Shown piece by piece: positions 50,661-60,186 of a DNA stretch of 64,000 bases. Origin of the DNA: UBA1426 sp050953365. Its GTDB lineage: Bacteria; Bacillota; Clostridia; Peptostreptococcales; Anaerovoracaceae. Every line of letters starts with the position of its first letter. The first letter of the stretch is position 1. Both the position numbers and the translations under genes were made by a program. The DNA lies in assembly GCA_050953365.1 (NCBI GenBank), contig JBMNMN010000002.1:248001-312000 (forward strand). Direction: 5' to 3'. A model generated the notes under the pieces. The model did not search any database. It saw only the letters and a list, made by a program, of their open reading frames with translations, and had not been told where the DNA came from.

Positions 50661-52264
50661 CAGACTGTAGACAAAGTCGCAGAAAGACAACAGATTCTTC
50701 TGCGGCTTTTCTTATGTAAACAATCCTCAAAGATATTGGAATTTGAACATCTAAAGGCATTTTTATGATATAATTAAATCATAGCGAGGTGACGACGAAT
50801 GATGATAAAAAATGCCGGAAATCAAAGAAATCAGATCCAGTTTGTTTCAGCAGACAGTCTTGTTCCTGAAAATCATCTCCTGCGTGACATTGATAGGGCG
50901 ATTGATTTTTCCTTTATCTACGAACTCGTACAGGACAAGTATTCCCAAGATCAGGGAAGGCCAAGTCTGGATCCTGTCATGCTGATCAAAATCCCCCTTC
51001 TTCAATATCTCTATGGCATACCCAGCATGAGACAGACGATTCGGGAAATCGAAGTAAATGTTGCTTACCGTTGGTTTTTAGGGTTAGACCTCACATCTTC
51101 CGTACCTCACTTCAGTACCTTCGGAAAGAACTACACCCGTCGCTTTAAGGGAACAGATTTGTTTGAGCAAATCTTCGAGAAGATTCTGGAGGAATGCTTT
51201 CTGCATGACATGATCGATCCTTCTGTGATTTTCGTGGATGCGACGCATATCAAGGCAAATGCCAATAAGAAAAAATCCATTAAGACAATGGTAAAGGTTC
51301 AAGCAATGGATTATGAATCGAAACTTCTTAGAGAAATTAATGAGGATAGGCAGGCGCATGGAAAAAAGCCATTTAAGGATCGGGATAATGACGAGGATCC
51401 CCCAACCAAGGAAGTGCAGCAGAGCACTTCAGACCCTGAAAGTGGTTTGTTTCACAAAGGAGAGCACAAGAAGGATTTTGCTTATGTCACCCAGACAGCT
51501 TGTGATCAGAATGGCTGGGTGCTAGGATACACGATTCATCCCGGGAATGAGCATGATAGCAGAACCTTTTCTGCAATCTACGAAAGACTGAAAAAGTATG
51601 ATCCGACATTAATGGTGTTGGATGCAGGCTACAAGACACCTGCCATTGCCAAGACACTACTCGATAATGGAATCAAGCCGATTTATCCATATCGCAGGCC
51701 TATGACGAAAAAAGGGTTCTTCAAGAAATATGAATACGTCTATGATGAATACTTCGACTGTTATCTGTGCCCCAACCATCAAGTCCTTCGTTATTCCACC
51801 ACGAACCGGGAAGGATACCGAGAATACAAAAGCAATCCTGCCATTTGTGCAAACTGTCCTTATCTATCCCAATGCACAGAGAGTAAAAACCACCAAAAAA
51901 CAGTCACGAGACATATTTGGGAACCGTACCTTGAAATCTGCGAAGAGATTCGACATACCGTCGGGATGAAGGAATGGTATGAGAAACGCAAAGAGAGCAT
52001 TGAACGAATCTTTGGAACGGCCAAGGAGTTTCATGGAATGCGGTACACCAGGTACAATGGCAAAGCCCTGATGGAGATGAAAGTCGGGCTTACCTTTGCA
52101 TGTATGAATCTTAAGAAACTAGCCAAGATGAAAAGAAGGAAAGGTCTATTAGACCCTGTTGACACTTCTTTTTTATTAAATCTCCTCGGGGATTTGATTC
52201 GATTTCTGAAAATGAAAAGCGTCTCAGAAGTTCTTGTTTTCTGAGACGCTTTGTCTACAGTCTG
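50661..52264 (+). mobile_element. Complete IS1182-type insertion sequence, 1604 bp
   Basis: The terminal inverted repeats are CAGACTGTAGACAAAG at the left (50661-50676) and its complement at the right end (52249-52264). It carries one transposase gene, an inward hairpin near the left end (CGCAGAA/TTCTGCG, 50678-50702) and a terminator behind the transposase (GCGTCTCAG/CTGAGACGC, about 52219-52250). It is flanked by an identical 26-base direct repeat that is itself a full terminator hairpin. Confidence 0.95.
50799..52244 (+). CDS. IS1182-family transposase, complete
   Basis: A 481-aa DDE transposase with an N-terminal DUF772 domain (SLDPVMLIKIPLLQYLYGIPSMRQTIREIE), the catalytic Asp in VIFVDATHIKANANKKK, VLDAGYKTPAIAK for the second Asp, and a C-terminal DDE part with ERIFGTAKEFHGMRYTRYNG holding the Glu. 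A zinc-like CANCPYLSQC cluster is in the C-terminal half. The ribosome-binding site is GAGGTGAC. Full length for the family and intact. Confidence 0.94.
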   Translation: MMIKNAGNQRNQIQFVSADSLVPENHLLRDIDRAIDFSFIYELVQDKYSQDQGRPSLDPVMLIKIPLLQYLYGIPSMRQTIREIEVNVAYRWFLGLDLTSSVPHFSTFGKNYTRRFKGTDLFEQIFEKILEECFLHDMIDPSVIFVDATHIKANANKKKSIKTMVKVQAMDYESKLLREINEDRQAHGKKPFKDRDNDEDPPTKEVQQSTSDPESGLFHKGEHKKDFAYVTQTACDQNGWVLGYTIHPGNEHDSRTFSAIYERLKKYDPTLMVLDAGYKTPAIAKTLLDNGIKPIYPYRRPMTKKGFFKKYEYVYDEYFDCYLCPNHQVLRYSTTNREGYREYKSNPAICANCPYLSQCTESKNHQKTVTRHIWEPYLEICEEIRHTVGMKEWYEKRKESIERIFGTAKEFHGMRYTRYNGKALMEMKVGLTFACMNLKKLAKMKRRKGLLDPVDTSFLLNLLGDLIRFLKMKSVSEVLVF

Positions 52265-52290
52265 AGACCCGCAGCATAGTCTGCGGGTCT
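52265..52290. terminator. Terminator hairpin, right copy of IS target duplication
   Basis: Identical in all 26 bases to 50635-50660. It is followed on the plus strand by GACTTTTAAT, the original T-run. It probably ended the DUF3343 gene before insertion and may also serve the convergent aminopeptidase gene. Confidence 0.85.
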
Positions 52291-52301
52291 GACTTTTAAT
52301 C

Positions 52302-53411
52302 TTACTTCAAGTTTTCCGGATTAAGCATTTCCAGTTCCGGCAGGACGAAAAGTCCATCTTTACGGATTAATACATCATCGAAATAGATCTCTCCTCCGCC
52401 GTATTCCGGTCTCTGTATCATGACGAGATCCCAATGGACGGCGGATACGTTTCCGTTGTTGGCATCCTCATATGCGCAACCGGGAGTCAGATGGAAGCTT
52501 CCGGCAATCTTCTCATCGAAAAGGGTATCCTTCATGGGATGGAGGATATAGGGGTTGACTCCGATGGCAAATTCTCCGAAATAGCGGGCGCCTTCATCCG
52601 TATCGAGTAATGCGTTGATACGTTCTGTGTCGTTGGCTGTGGCCTTAACGATTTTACCGTCCTTCACTTCAAAGACAATATTTTCATACGTAAACCCTTC
52701 TTCTTCTGAAGAAGTGTTGTAAGAGATGATACCGTTCATGGAATCCTTTACGGGAGCCGTATAGATTTCTCCGTCGGGTATGTTGCGTTCACCGCTGCAT
52801 TTAACGGAACCGATGCCTTTAATGGAGAAAGTGAGATCCGTTCCGGGGCCGACGATGCGGACTTTGTCGGTCTTGTCCATGAGTTCTTTTAATGCATCCA
52901 TGGCTTTATCCATTTTGCCGTAGTCAAGGGTGCAGACATTAAAATAAAAGTCTTCAAAGTTCTCTAAGCTGGTGTTTGCCAGCTGCGCCATGGAATTGTT
53001 GGGATAGCGGAGAACCACCCACTTGGAGTGATCCACTCTCTGACGGAGTACCGGTCGCAGCACTCTGTTGTAAAGGCTTTGCTGCGCGGGAGGTACGTCA
53101 GCTTGTTCGGAAGCATTATCGTATGCGCGGATTCCGATATAGGCTTGCATACCTTTCATCTGATGAAGCTGATATTCATTCATGAATTCAAGCTGTTCTT
53201 CGTTGCAGCCAAGCAGGATTTCCCGGGTAATGGAGGAATCGCGGATATCTACGTATGGATAGCCGCCGCACGCGTAGACTTCCTTAATGATTTGTTTTAC
53301 CAGAGGTTTGGCTGAATCGCCGTCATAAGAAATAAGGACTCGCTCGCCTTTTTGGACGTTGCAGGAATAATGTACGAGCACGTCCGCTAATTTTTTGATT
53401 CTAGTATCCAT
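52302..53411 (-). CDS. Aminopeptidase, M29 family
   Basis: A 369-aa metal-dependent aminopeptidase of the AmpS/PepS/AmpII type. VRIVGPGTDLTFSIKG, SGERNIPDGEIYTAPV and FGEFAIGVNPY with the metal-binding Glu/His and GNVSAVHWDLVMIQRPEYGGGEIYFDD are the M29 motifs. It releases N-terminal residues from peptides in the cytoplasm. It lies 87 bases after the arginase gene on the same strand. Confidence 0.92.
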   Translation of the reverse strand: MDTRIKKLADVLVHYSCNVQKGERVLISYDGDSAKPLVKQIIKEVYACGGYPYVDIRDSSITREILLGCNEEQLEFMNEYQLHQMKGMQAYIGIRAYDNASEQADVPPAQQSLYNRVLRPVLRQRVDHSKWVVLRYPNNSMAQLANTSLENFEDFYFNVCTLDYGKMDKAMDALKELMDKTDKVRIVGPGTDLTFSIKGIGSVKCSGERNIPDGEIYTAPVKDSMNGIISYNTSSEEEGFTYENIVFEVKDGKIVKATANDTERINALLDTDEGARYFGEFAIGVNPYILHPMKDTLFDEKIAGSFHLTPGCAYEDANNGNVSAVHWDLVMIQRPEYGGGEIYFDDVLIRKDGLFVLPELEMLNPENLK

Positions 53412-53498
53412 GTATGTCTCCTTTTGAATTAAAATAATCCGAGGGTGGATAAGTTATCTTTCTATATATTTTACCAGATTGGGTGAATAATATCAATT

Positions 53499-54413
53499 TT
53501 ATATTAACCATTCTCCCAATAAGGATCCCATTAATGCCACGGCTGTTTTAGCCGTTGTATTATTGTTGTCGATAATGGGGTTGACTTCTACAAACTCGGC
53601 GCTTACGAGTTTTTCGGTTAAAGCAATCATTTCAAGCGCTAAGTTGCCTTCCCGGTAAGTCAGCCCTCCCGGTACTCGCGTTCCGGTTCCCTGGGCATAC
53701 AAGGGATCCAAGCTGTCTAAGTCAAAACTTACGTGGATTCCGTCTGTGCCGTCTCCTGCGATTTTGATAGCCCTTTCGATGACCTCCGTCATACCGTATC
53801 GATCCACTTCATGCATGGTAAAAACCGTAACACCGAGCTTTTTAAGAACTTCCTTTTCGCCCATATCCAGATCCCTGCTGCCGATGTAAACGAATTTATC
53901 TGGGCTTAATTTTCTATGGGTGCCTCCGATGGACGTAAGGCGTTCATGACCAAAACCGAAACTCACGGCAACGGGCATTCCGTGAATATTGCCGGAGGGA
54001 GAGGTCTCTTCCGTATTGATATCTCCGTGGGCGTCAAACCAGATCACACCAAGATTCTTTTTATGCTGAACCACACCCGCAATGGTACCGATTGCAATGC
54101 TGTGGTCTCCTCCGAGTACCAGCGGGAACCTGCCTTCGGCCATAACCTGGGAGACTCTGTCGCACAATTCCGTATTTACCCTTGTAATCTCATCTAAAAA
54201 CTTCAATTTACAGCCGCCGTTTGGAAGAGGGCTGGCAGGTCTGTTTGCAAGTATATCGCCTTCATCCCTTACGCTGTAACCGATCTTCTCGAGCTTTTCT
54301 GTTAAACCGGCATACCGTATCGCGGCAGGTCCAAGGCTCACTCCCGGAGTGGCAGCTCCAAGGTCGATGGCTACTCCGATTACGGAAATATTGGGATTAA
54401 TTTGTGGTTTCAT
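53499..54413 (-). CDS. rocF: Arginase
   Basis: Hydrolyses arginine to ornithine and urea. A 304-aa ureohydrolase with the binuclear-Mn motifs GGDHSIAIG, FDAHGDIN and SFDLDSLDP, and the arginase-type GGLTYREG. The ATG at 54413 (MKPQINP) follows GAGGAG; the frame is open 33 bases further upstream. It could feed ornithine to the ornithine-racemase-like enzyme of the 7-12 kb cluster, though the genes are far apart. Confidence 0.92.
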   Translation of the reverse strand: MKPQINPNISVIGVAIDLGAATPGVSLGPAAIRYAGLTEKLEKIGYSVRDEGDILANRPASPLPNGGCKLKFLDEITRVNTELCDRVSQVMAEGRFPLVLGGDHSIAIGTIAGVVQHKKNLGVIWFDAHGDINTEETSPSGNIHGMPVAVSFGFGHERLTSIGGTHRKLSPDKFVYIGSRDLDMGEKEVLKKLGVTVFTMHEVDRYGMTEVIERAIKIAGDGTDGIHVSFDLDSLDPLYAQGTGTRVPGGLTYREGNLALEMIALTEKLVSAEFVEVNPIIDNNNTTAKTAVALMGSLLGEWLI

Positions 54414-54619
54414 CTTCTTATCTCCTCTTGCGCCCTTGCATAACATTGAAAAAATTTACAGTTTATACAACCACACTCATATTACTATCAAAATAATGCA
54501 TCGTCAAGATTTCCGGTTTATCGGCCGTTCATGATATCTTTCAAGGCGAGCTTTTACTTGTGTATGTCATGCATATTGTGGTAATCTTAAAAAAATAAAT
54601 TACAAAATCGAGGAAATAA

Positions 54620-55534
54620 ATGAAGCATATTTTTATACTGAACCCGGTGGCAGGTCATAAAAAGGCAGAGCCGAAATTCCTTCCGCAAATACTGGAAGCG
54701 GTCAAAGCGGAGGGTGTAGATTATGAAATCCATCGGACCATGAATGTTGGAGACGGGGAAAACTTCGTCAGGAACCGTTGCGTCGCTTATGCAGATGAGA
54801 AGCTGCGTTTTTATGCGGTAGGAGGGGATGGCACTTTAAATGAGGTGGCCAACGGCGCCTTCGGCTGCCCTCATGCAGAAATCGCCTTCATCCCTGCGGG
54901 AACCGGAAACGATTTTGCCCGTAACTTTGCCGATCCCAAAGCTTTTTTAGATATCAAAAGCCAGCTGAGAGGCAGCGCAAAGCGAATCGATCTGATTCAA
55001 TACGGCGACAAAGTCATCGTCAATATGCTGAACATCGGCCTCGATTGCGCGGTGGCCGCCCAATTAGATATTATTAAACAGAAGTTTTTTCTTCGAGGGC
55101 CTCTTGCCTATATAGCAGGAGTGGGAGTGGTCTTTGCAGGCAATGAAGGCTTTGACCTGAAAGTGACTCTGGAAGACGGAAGAGTGTTTGACCGGGAGTT
55201 TACTCTGGTAGCCGTAGGAAACGGCGCGTTTTGCGGCGGCGGTTTTATGGGCGTACCCAGAGCGAAAATAGACGACGGCCTTTTGGATGTAAGTCTGGTA
55301 AACAAAGTCAATCGGAGAACCTTCGCATCCCTCATCACAAAATATCACAAAGGAACCCATCTCGAATCTCCTCTTGCAAAAGAAATTATAACGTATGTTC
55401 AATGCCGGTCGCTTACCATCGAACCAAAAGACACCATGCAGATCTGCGTGGACGGCGAGGTATTTCATTCAGGGAAATTGAATATTTCCATCCTTCCGGC
55501 CGCTATGAATTTTTCCGTACCGGATATTTTATAA
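54620..55534 (+). CDS. Diacylglycerol kinase-family lipid kinase
   Basis: A 304-aa DagK/YegS-type kinase. IFILNPVAGHKKAE, VGGDGTLNEVANG (nucleotide-binding GGDGT), IPAGTGNDFARNF and the C-terminal acidic DDGLLDVSLV are typical. It phosphorylates diacylglycerol or a related lipid at the membrane. It precedes ku by 39 bases in the same direction, so transcription may be shared. Confidence 0.9.
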   Translation: MKHIFILNPVAGHKKAEPKFLPQILEAVKAEGVDYEIHRTMNVGDGENFVRNRCVAYADEKLRFYAVGGDGTLNEVANGAFGCPHAEIAFIPAGTGNDFARNFADPKAFLDIKSQLRGSAKRIDLIQYGDKVIVNMLNIGLDCAVAAQLDIIKQKFFLRGPLAYIAGVGVVFAGNEGFDLKVTLEDGRVFDREFTLVAVGNGAFCGGGFMGVPRAKIDDGLLDVSLVNKVNRRTFASLITKYHKGTHLESPLAKEIITYVQCRSLTIEPKDTMQICVDGEVFHSGKLNISILPAAMNFSVPDIL

Positions 55535-55572
55535 ATCCATCGGAAACACTAGCCTGTGGGAGGTGCATTCAG

Positions 55573-56364
55573 ATGGTGTCACGCAAATCGGTTATTACTT
55601 TCGGCATGGTGGCAATTCCCATTGCCATGTATAAAGCTACACAGGACAATGATATTCACTTCAACCAGCTCCATAAAGAAGACAACAGCCGCATCCGATA
55701 TAAGAAAAGCTGCGCCCACTGCGGCAAGGAATTAACATCTGCGGATATTGTAAAGGGTTTTGAGTACGATAAGGACAAGTATGTCATTATTACCGACGAA
55801 GAGATTGAAAAAATAAAGACGGAAAAGGAAAAATCCATTCAAATTTTACACTTTGCGCAGCTTGATCAGATTTCTCCCGTCTACTATGATAAAACCTATC
55901 AAGCCGTACCTGAGGCGGGAGGAGAAAAGGCCTTTGAGCTGCTTCGGGCCGCATTGATGGCCGAACAAAAGATAGCCATCGGGAAAACCGTCATGGGCAC
56001 AAAAGATACATTGATGGCCATTATTCCCCGCGAAGACGGCATCCTGATTTCTACAATGTTCTATGCAGACGAGGTTAGAGAACTGCAAAAACCTTATACG
56101 AAACCGGAGGTTTCTGAGTCGGAGTTAAGCATGGCAAGAACTCTGATCAATTCCATGGACACGTCTTTTGATCCGGCAAACTACAAGGATGAATACCAGG
56201 AAAAGCTCCGCGCATTGATCGAAACCAAGATCTCCGGCCGGGAAATTGTCGCACCTGAAGCCGAGAGCCCGGGTAAAGTCATCGATCTTATGGAGGCGCT
56301 AAAGGCCAGTGTGGAGAAGGCTAAAAAAGAAAAAGTGGAGCAAGGGGAGAAAGAATTGGCGTAA
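55573..56364 (+). CDS. ku: Ku DNA end-binding protein
   Basis: A 263-aa homodimeric Ku, which binds double-strand ends and recruits LigD for end joining. ITFGMVAIPIAMYKAT, IRYKKSCAHCGKEL and GFEYDKDKYVIITDEEIEKI are the bacterial Ku signatures; the C-terminus is lysine- and glutamate-rich. The ATG at 55573 lies 7 bases after GGGAGGTG. The frame is open far upstream but that part overlaps the lipid-kinase gene. The stop overlaps the ligD start (TAATG). Confidence 0.94.
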   Translation: MVSRKSVITFGMVAIPIAMYKATQDNDIHFNQLHKEDNSRIRYKKSCAHCGKELTSADIVKGFEYDKDKYVIITDEEIEKIKTEKEKSIQILHFAQLDQISPVYYDKTYQAVPEAGGEKAFELLRAALMAEQKIAIGKTVMGTKDTLMAIIPREDGILISTMFYADEVRELQKPYTKPEVSESELSMARTLINSMDTSFDPANYKDEYQEKLRALIETKISGREIVAPEAESPGKVIDLMEALKASVEKAKKEKVEQGEKELA

Positions 56365-58838
56365 TGGCTGAAAAACTTGAGGATTACAATAAAAAAAGAG
56401 ATTTTGACAAAACCGGTGAACCGGAAGGCCAAATAGAAGAATCGAGAGTTTCCGAAGATGTAACATCTGAAAGTTTGCGATTTGTGGTTCAGCATCACAT
56501 GGCCCGCAATGCCCATTACGATTTTCGGCTCGAATGGAAAGGAGTCCTATTAAGCTGGGCAGTGCCCAAAGGACCTTCCTATAATACTCGCGACAAAAGG
56601 TTGGCTGTTCGGGTTGAGGATCATCCCTTGGACTATAGAAATTTCGAAGGGACGATACCGAAAGGCGAATATGGCGGGGGCACGGTGATGATCTGGGACG
56701 AGGGGTTTTGGGAACCCTATGGGAACGTTGAAGAAGGCCTCCGTGACGGCATGCTGAAGTTCGTTTTAAGAGGCAGACGGTTGAAGGGAAAGTGGGCATT
56801 GATACGCCTGAAAGCCAAGGAAGGTGAAAAGAAGACAAACTGGCTTCTTCTCAAAGAAAGAGACGAATATACAAAATCGGAAAACGGAATAGCCGACTAT
56901 ACTACCAGCATTCGAACAGGACGCTCTATGGCTGAAATTGAAGAGGGGCACGGTGATAAGGTTATAAAAAACCCATTTGGAAGAATCGACGTGCAGCTGG
57001 CAAAGCTGGTAAACACGGTCCCTGAGGGCGATGGTTGGCTGTATGAAATGAAATATGACGGATATCGGATTTTAGCCTATCTGGAAGGTAATAATGTTTT
57101 GTTATTGACCCGCAATGGAAACGACTATACAAAGCGTTTTGCAAGCGTGGCATCCACTCTTGCCGATTGGGCGGCGGGAAGATCCATGGTTTTGGATGGG
57201 GAAATAGCGGTGACAGACGAAACGGGTAAGACAGATTTTCAGGCTCTGCAGGAATATATAAAAAATCCAAAATCCAAACCCCCGACTTATATCGTTTTCG
57301 ATCTGCTTGCTCTGGACGGAGCAGACCTTCGGGGAGATGCTTTAGTTAACAGAAAAAAAACCCTTGAAACTTTGATGAAGAACGCTCCTTCCAATCTGCA
57401 TTACAGTCAGCATGTTGCAGGCAAGGGTAAGGAGTGTTTTGCTGTTGCCTGTGAAGCTCACATGGAAGGGATCGTAGGCAAAAAGGCCGATTCCATATAC
57501 AGCGGTACCAGAAACGGTGACTGGATAAAGCTCAAGTGTGACAAAAGACAGGAGTTTGTCATAGGGGGTTACACGTTATCCGATAAGAAAAGCAGTGGGA
57601 TAAGCTCGCTTCTTCTCGGTGTATATGAGGACAATGAATTTGTCTATGTGGGGAGGGCGGGAACCGGCCTCGGCAGATCTGATGTTGAAGAGCTTACGGC
57701 GGCATTCGCAAGTAGAAAAAGAATGGATTCTCCCTTCGCAGTTGCTCCTAAGCAGCGATCTAATGAGAAAATAACCTGGCTTGAGCCTGAACTGGTTGCT
57801 GAAATTAAATTTGCCGAATGGACCAAGGATAACTTGTTAAGGCAGGCAAGCTATAAAGGTCTGCGGACGGATAAAGATGCGAAAGGTATAAAGAGAGAAA
57901 AGGCCGTTGAGCCGCAACCGCAACCATTCTCTGATCATTTGCATAACACGGCCAAATCGACGGGTGACAATTTGATAATAGAAGGGATTAAAATTACGCA
58001 TCCCGACAAGGTATTGTTTGAAGATCCCCTGATCACAAAAGAGGATGTGGTACGGTATTACGAGCAGGTGGCGGATTGTATGCTGCCGTATTTATCAAAC
58101 AGAATTTTAAGCATTGTGCGCTGTCCTAAAGGGATCTCCCAGACTTGTTTTTATAAGAAACATCCGGGACCGGGCGGCAAGGGTGTTGTCACAATATCTA
58201 TTGCATCCGATGAAGGAGAGAGCGGTGAATATTTCTATATCCGGGATAAGCTTGGGTTGATATCAGAAGCGCAAATGGGTACCTTGGAGTTTCATATCTG
58301 GGGAAGCAGTGTCAGCCGGATTGAGTACCCCGATATGATGGTATTTGATCTGGACCCGGATGAAGGAATGGATATTTCCGGGGTGCGTCAAGGGGTGAGA
58401 GATCTTAAGAGCATCCTGGACGAGCTTTCGCTTATCTCCTACCTTAAGACCAGCGGCGGAAAGGGATACCATATCGTAGTGCCTTTTGAGCCTGAAGTTT
58501 CATGGGATGCATTTAATGCGTTTGCCAAGCGGGTCGCGGAAGTTATGGAGCAGAAATGGCCGGATCGCTACACTTCCAACGTCAGAAAGGCGAAGCGGGC
58601 AAATAAGATTTTTATCGATTGGATTCGAAACGGCAGGGGAGCCACAAGCATTGCTCCGTATTCACTGAGGGCAAGAAAAGGTGCCAAGGTATCTATGCCC
58701 ATCGCTTGGGATGAACTTGATTCCATAGCGCCGGATGGTGTGGATATGGCCGATGCGCTAAAACGGATTTGCCGCGAGGATCCCTGGAAGGATTTTTTTC
58801 TGCATGATCAGAAATTGTTAAAATCCCCCAGCTTGTAA
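56364..58838 (+). CDS. ligD: ATP-dependent DNA ligase D (phosphoesterase-ligase-polymerase)
   Basis: An 824-aa non-homologous end-joining ligase. The N-terminal 3'-phosphoesterase domain (FVVQHHMARNAHYDFRLEW, AVPKGPSYNTRDKRLAVRVEDHPLDY) covers about residues 30-170. The ligase domain has the nucleotidyl lysine in EMKYDGYRI (near residue 230) and EGIVGKKADS, WIKLKC. The primase-like polymerase domain starts about residue 535 (ITHPDKVLF) with the metal-binding DLDPDEG. This order is that of Pseudomonas LigD, not of mycobacteria. It is coupled to ku. Confidence 0.95.
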   Translation: MAEKLEDYNKKRDFDKTGEPEGQIEESRVSEDVTSESLRFVVQHHMARNAHYDFRLEWKGVLLSWAVPKGPSYNTRDKRLAVRVEDHPLDYRNFEGTIPKGEYGGGTVMIWDEGFWEPYGNVEEGLRDGMLKFVLRGRRLKGKWALIRLKAKEGEKKTNWLLLKERDEYTKSENGIADYTTSIRTGRSMAEIEEGHGDKVIKNPFGRIDVQLAKLVNTVPEGDGWLYEMKYDGYRILAYLEGNNVLLLTRNGNDYTKRFASVASTLADWAAGRSMVLDGEIAVTDETGKTDFQALQEYIKNPKSKPPTYIVFDLLALDGADLRGDALVNRKKTLETLMKNAPSNLHYSQHVAGKGKECFAVACEAHMEGIVGKKADSIYSGTRNGDWIKLKCDKRQEFVIGGYTLSDKKSSGISSLLLGVYEDNEFVYVGRAGTGLGRSDVEELTAAFASRKRMDSPFAVAPKQRSNEKITWLEPELVAEIKFAEWTKDNLLRQASYKGLRTDKDAKGIKREKAVEPQPQPFSDHLHNTAKSTGDNLIIEGIKITHPDKVLFEDPLITKEDVVRYYEQVADCMLPYLSNRILSIVRCPKGISQTCFYKKHPGPGGKGVVTISIASDEGESGEYFYIRDKLGLISEAQMGTLEFHIWGSSVSRIEYPDMMVFDLDPDEGMDISGVRQGVRDLKSILDELSLISYLKTSGGKGYHIVVPFEPEVSWDAFNAFAKRVAEVMEQKWPDRYTSNVRKAKRANKIFIDWIRNGRGATSIAPYSLRARKGAKVSMPIAWDELDSIAPDGVDMADALKRICREDPWKDFFLHDQKLLKSPSL

Positions 58839-59051
58839 TAGATGTTCACATGGTTATTTCCAAGCTTTTTTCCCGGCAGTCCGGTCATGTTCTTGAACGA
58901 TACAATTCCCTCTACGAGAAACAAAAAAAGAAACAGCCACATACGCAAGAAGTCTTGAATATGTTCCTTTATTGCCATATTATGGTATTAAATTTGCGGT
59001 TTATTCAGATATTGCAGAATATTCATATATAAAGAGCGTGGAGGGAGAAAC

Positions 59052-59387
59052 ATGGCTTTTTACAAACAACCCTGTGTTCATTGCGGAGAGTTCATCGATC
59101 GGGATGTTCGTTTCTGTCCGAAGTGCGGAAGTCGCAGTCCTTTTGGGTATGCTTGCCCCACTTGTCTGCGACCCATAGAAAAGAACCAGCAGATCTGTTC
59201 CGGTTGCGGACGATCCTTATTTGTGGCCTGCCCCGCCTGCGGCAAACAAACCTTCGTCGGAGAACGATGTCAGGTTTGCGGTGCGGGGTTAATGATTCAG
59301 TGTCAAAATCCTCGCTGCGGTCAGATGCAGTTTTTCCAAAACGAAAAGTGTACCGCTTGCGGGAAGAAATTCAAGAATAAAAAATAA
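59052..59387 (+). CDS. Multiple zinc-ribbon protein
   Basis: A 111-aa protein composed almost wholly of zinc ribbons: about seven CxxC knuckles (PCVHCG, FCPKCG, ACPTCL, ICSGCG, ACPACG, RCQVCG, KCTACG) and one CxxxxC (CQNPRCG). No catalytic domain is present. GGAGGGAG precedes the ATG. It heads a three-gene unit with another zinc-ribbon protein and an unknown. The 213 bases before it contain no gene I can support. Confidence 0.8.
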   Translation: MAFYKQPCVHCGEFIDRDVRFCPKCGSRSPFGYACPTCLRPIEKNQQICSGCGRSLFVACPACGKQTFVGERCQVCGAGLMIQCQNPRCGQMQFFQNEKCTACGKKFKNKK

Positions 59388-59402
59388 AGGGGTGAAATAT
59401 GC

Positions 59403-60158
59403 ATGCTCAAATCTTTTACAAGAAATTATGAGGACAATTCGACGGAAGCAGGCTTTCAATTCACTTTTTACTGCGACAATTGTCATGACGGGTATCGCTC
59501 CAGCTTTATTGAAAGCGAAACCTATAACAAAGGAAAAAGCCTGCGGGGTCTTGCAACGGGCGCCAGTATAATAGGCGGCCTTTTTGGAGGGAAAATGTCC
59601 AGTTTGGGCTACGGCGCAGAACGGGCAACAAGCATTCTCTCTGAACGTTTCGAAAATAGGAGTCCCGAATGGCAGAAGGAGCATGAGAATGCTTTCGAAC
59701 GGGCCCAGAACGAAGCGTATCAGCATTTTCACCGTTGTCATTCCTGCCATCAATACGTCTGTGACGCCTGTTTCAACGAAGATGAAGGGTTGTGCGTGGA
59801 ATGCGCGCCGAGACAGGAAGTGTATGTGGCTAAGGCCCGGGCGGATGCAATGCGGCGAAATATTGAAGAGGCAGGTGAATCTGCCGTGGTTTGGCAGGGT
59901 AAAATCGAGAGTAAAACGACAGTTTGTCCTACTTGCGGTAAGCCGGCGGGGACAGGGAAGTTCTGCAGCAATTGCGGCGCATCCCTAGAATTGAAAGAGT
60001 GTCCCAGGTGTGGCGCCAAAAACGCCCTATCCGTTCGATTCTGTAATAATTGCGGACAGAACCTCACCGAGCCGGAGTCCGTCAAATGCGGAGCATGTCA
60101 AACGGAAAACCCGCCCGATGCCAGATTCTGTTCAAATTGCGGCGCAAACCTAAAATGA
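59403..60158 (+). CDS. Zinc-ribbon protein with ten CxxC motifs
   Basis: A 251-aa protein. An N-terminal knuckle (FYCDNCHDGYRSSF) is followed by a glycine-rich stretch (LATGASIIGGLFGGKMSSLG) that may insert into membranes or pack as a hairpin. A helix-rich region, a B-box-like CHSC/CDAC/CVEC cluster and three C-terminal ribbons (CPTC-CSNC, CPRC-CNNC, CGAC-CSNC) complete it. The function is unknown. It is 15 bases after the first zinc-ribbon gene. Confidence 0.75.
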   Translation: MLKSFTRNYEDNSTEAGFQFTFYCDNCHDGYRSSFIESETYNKGKSLRGLATGASIIGGLFGGKMSSLGYGAERATSILSERFENRSPEWQKEHENAFERAQNEAYQHFHRCHSCHQYVCDACFNEDEGLCVECAPRQEVYVAKARADAMRRNIEEAGESAVVWQGKIESKTTVCPTCGKPAGTGKFCSNCGASLELKECPRCGAKNALSVRFCNNCGQNLTEPESVKCGACQTENPPDARFCSNCGANLK

Positions 60159-60186
60159 TAGCGGTGATTAAGGGAAGGAGCAGGCC

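Noticed and set aside
58850..59032. 60-aa open frame between ligD and the zinc-ribbon gene
   Set aside because: No ribosome-binding site and a basic, low-information composition; treated as noncoding.
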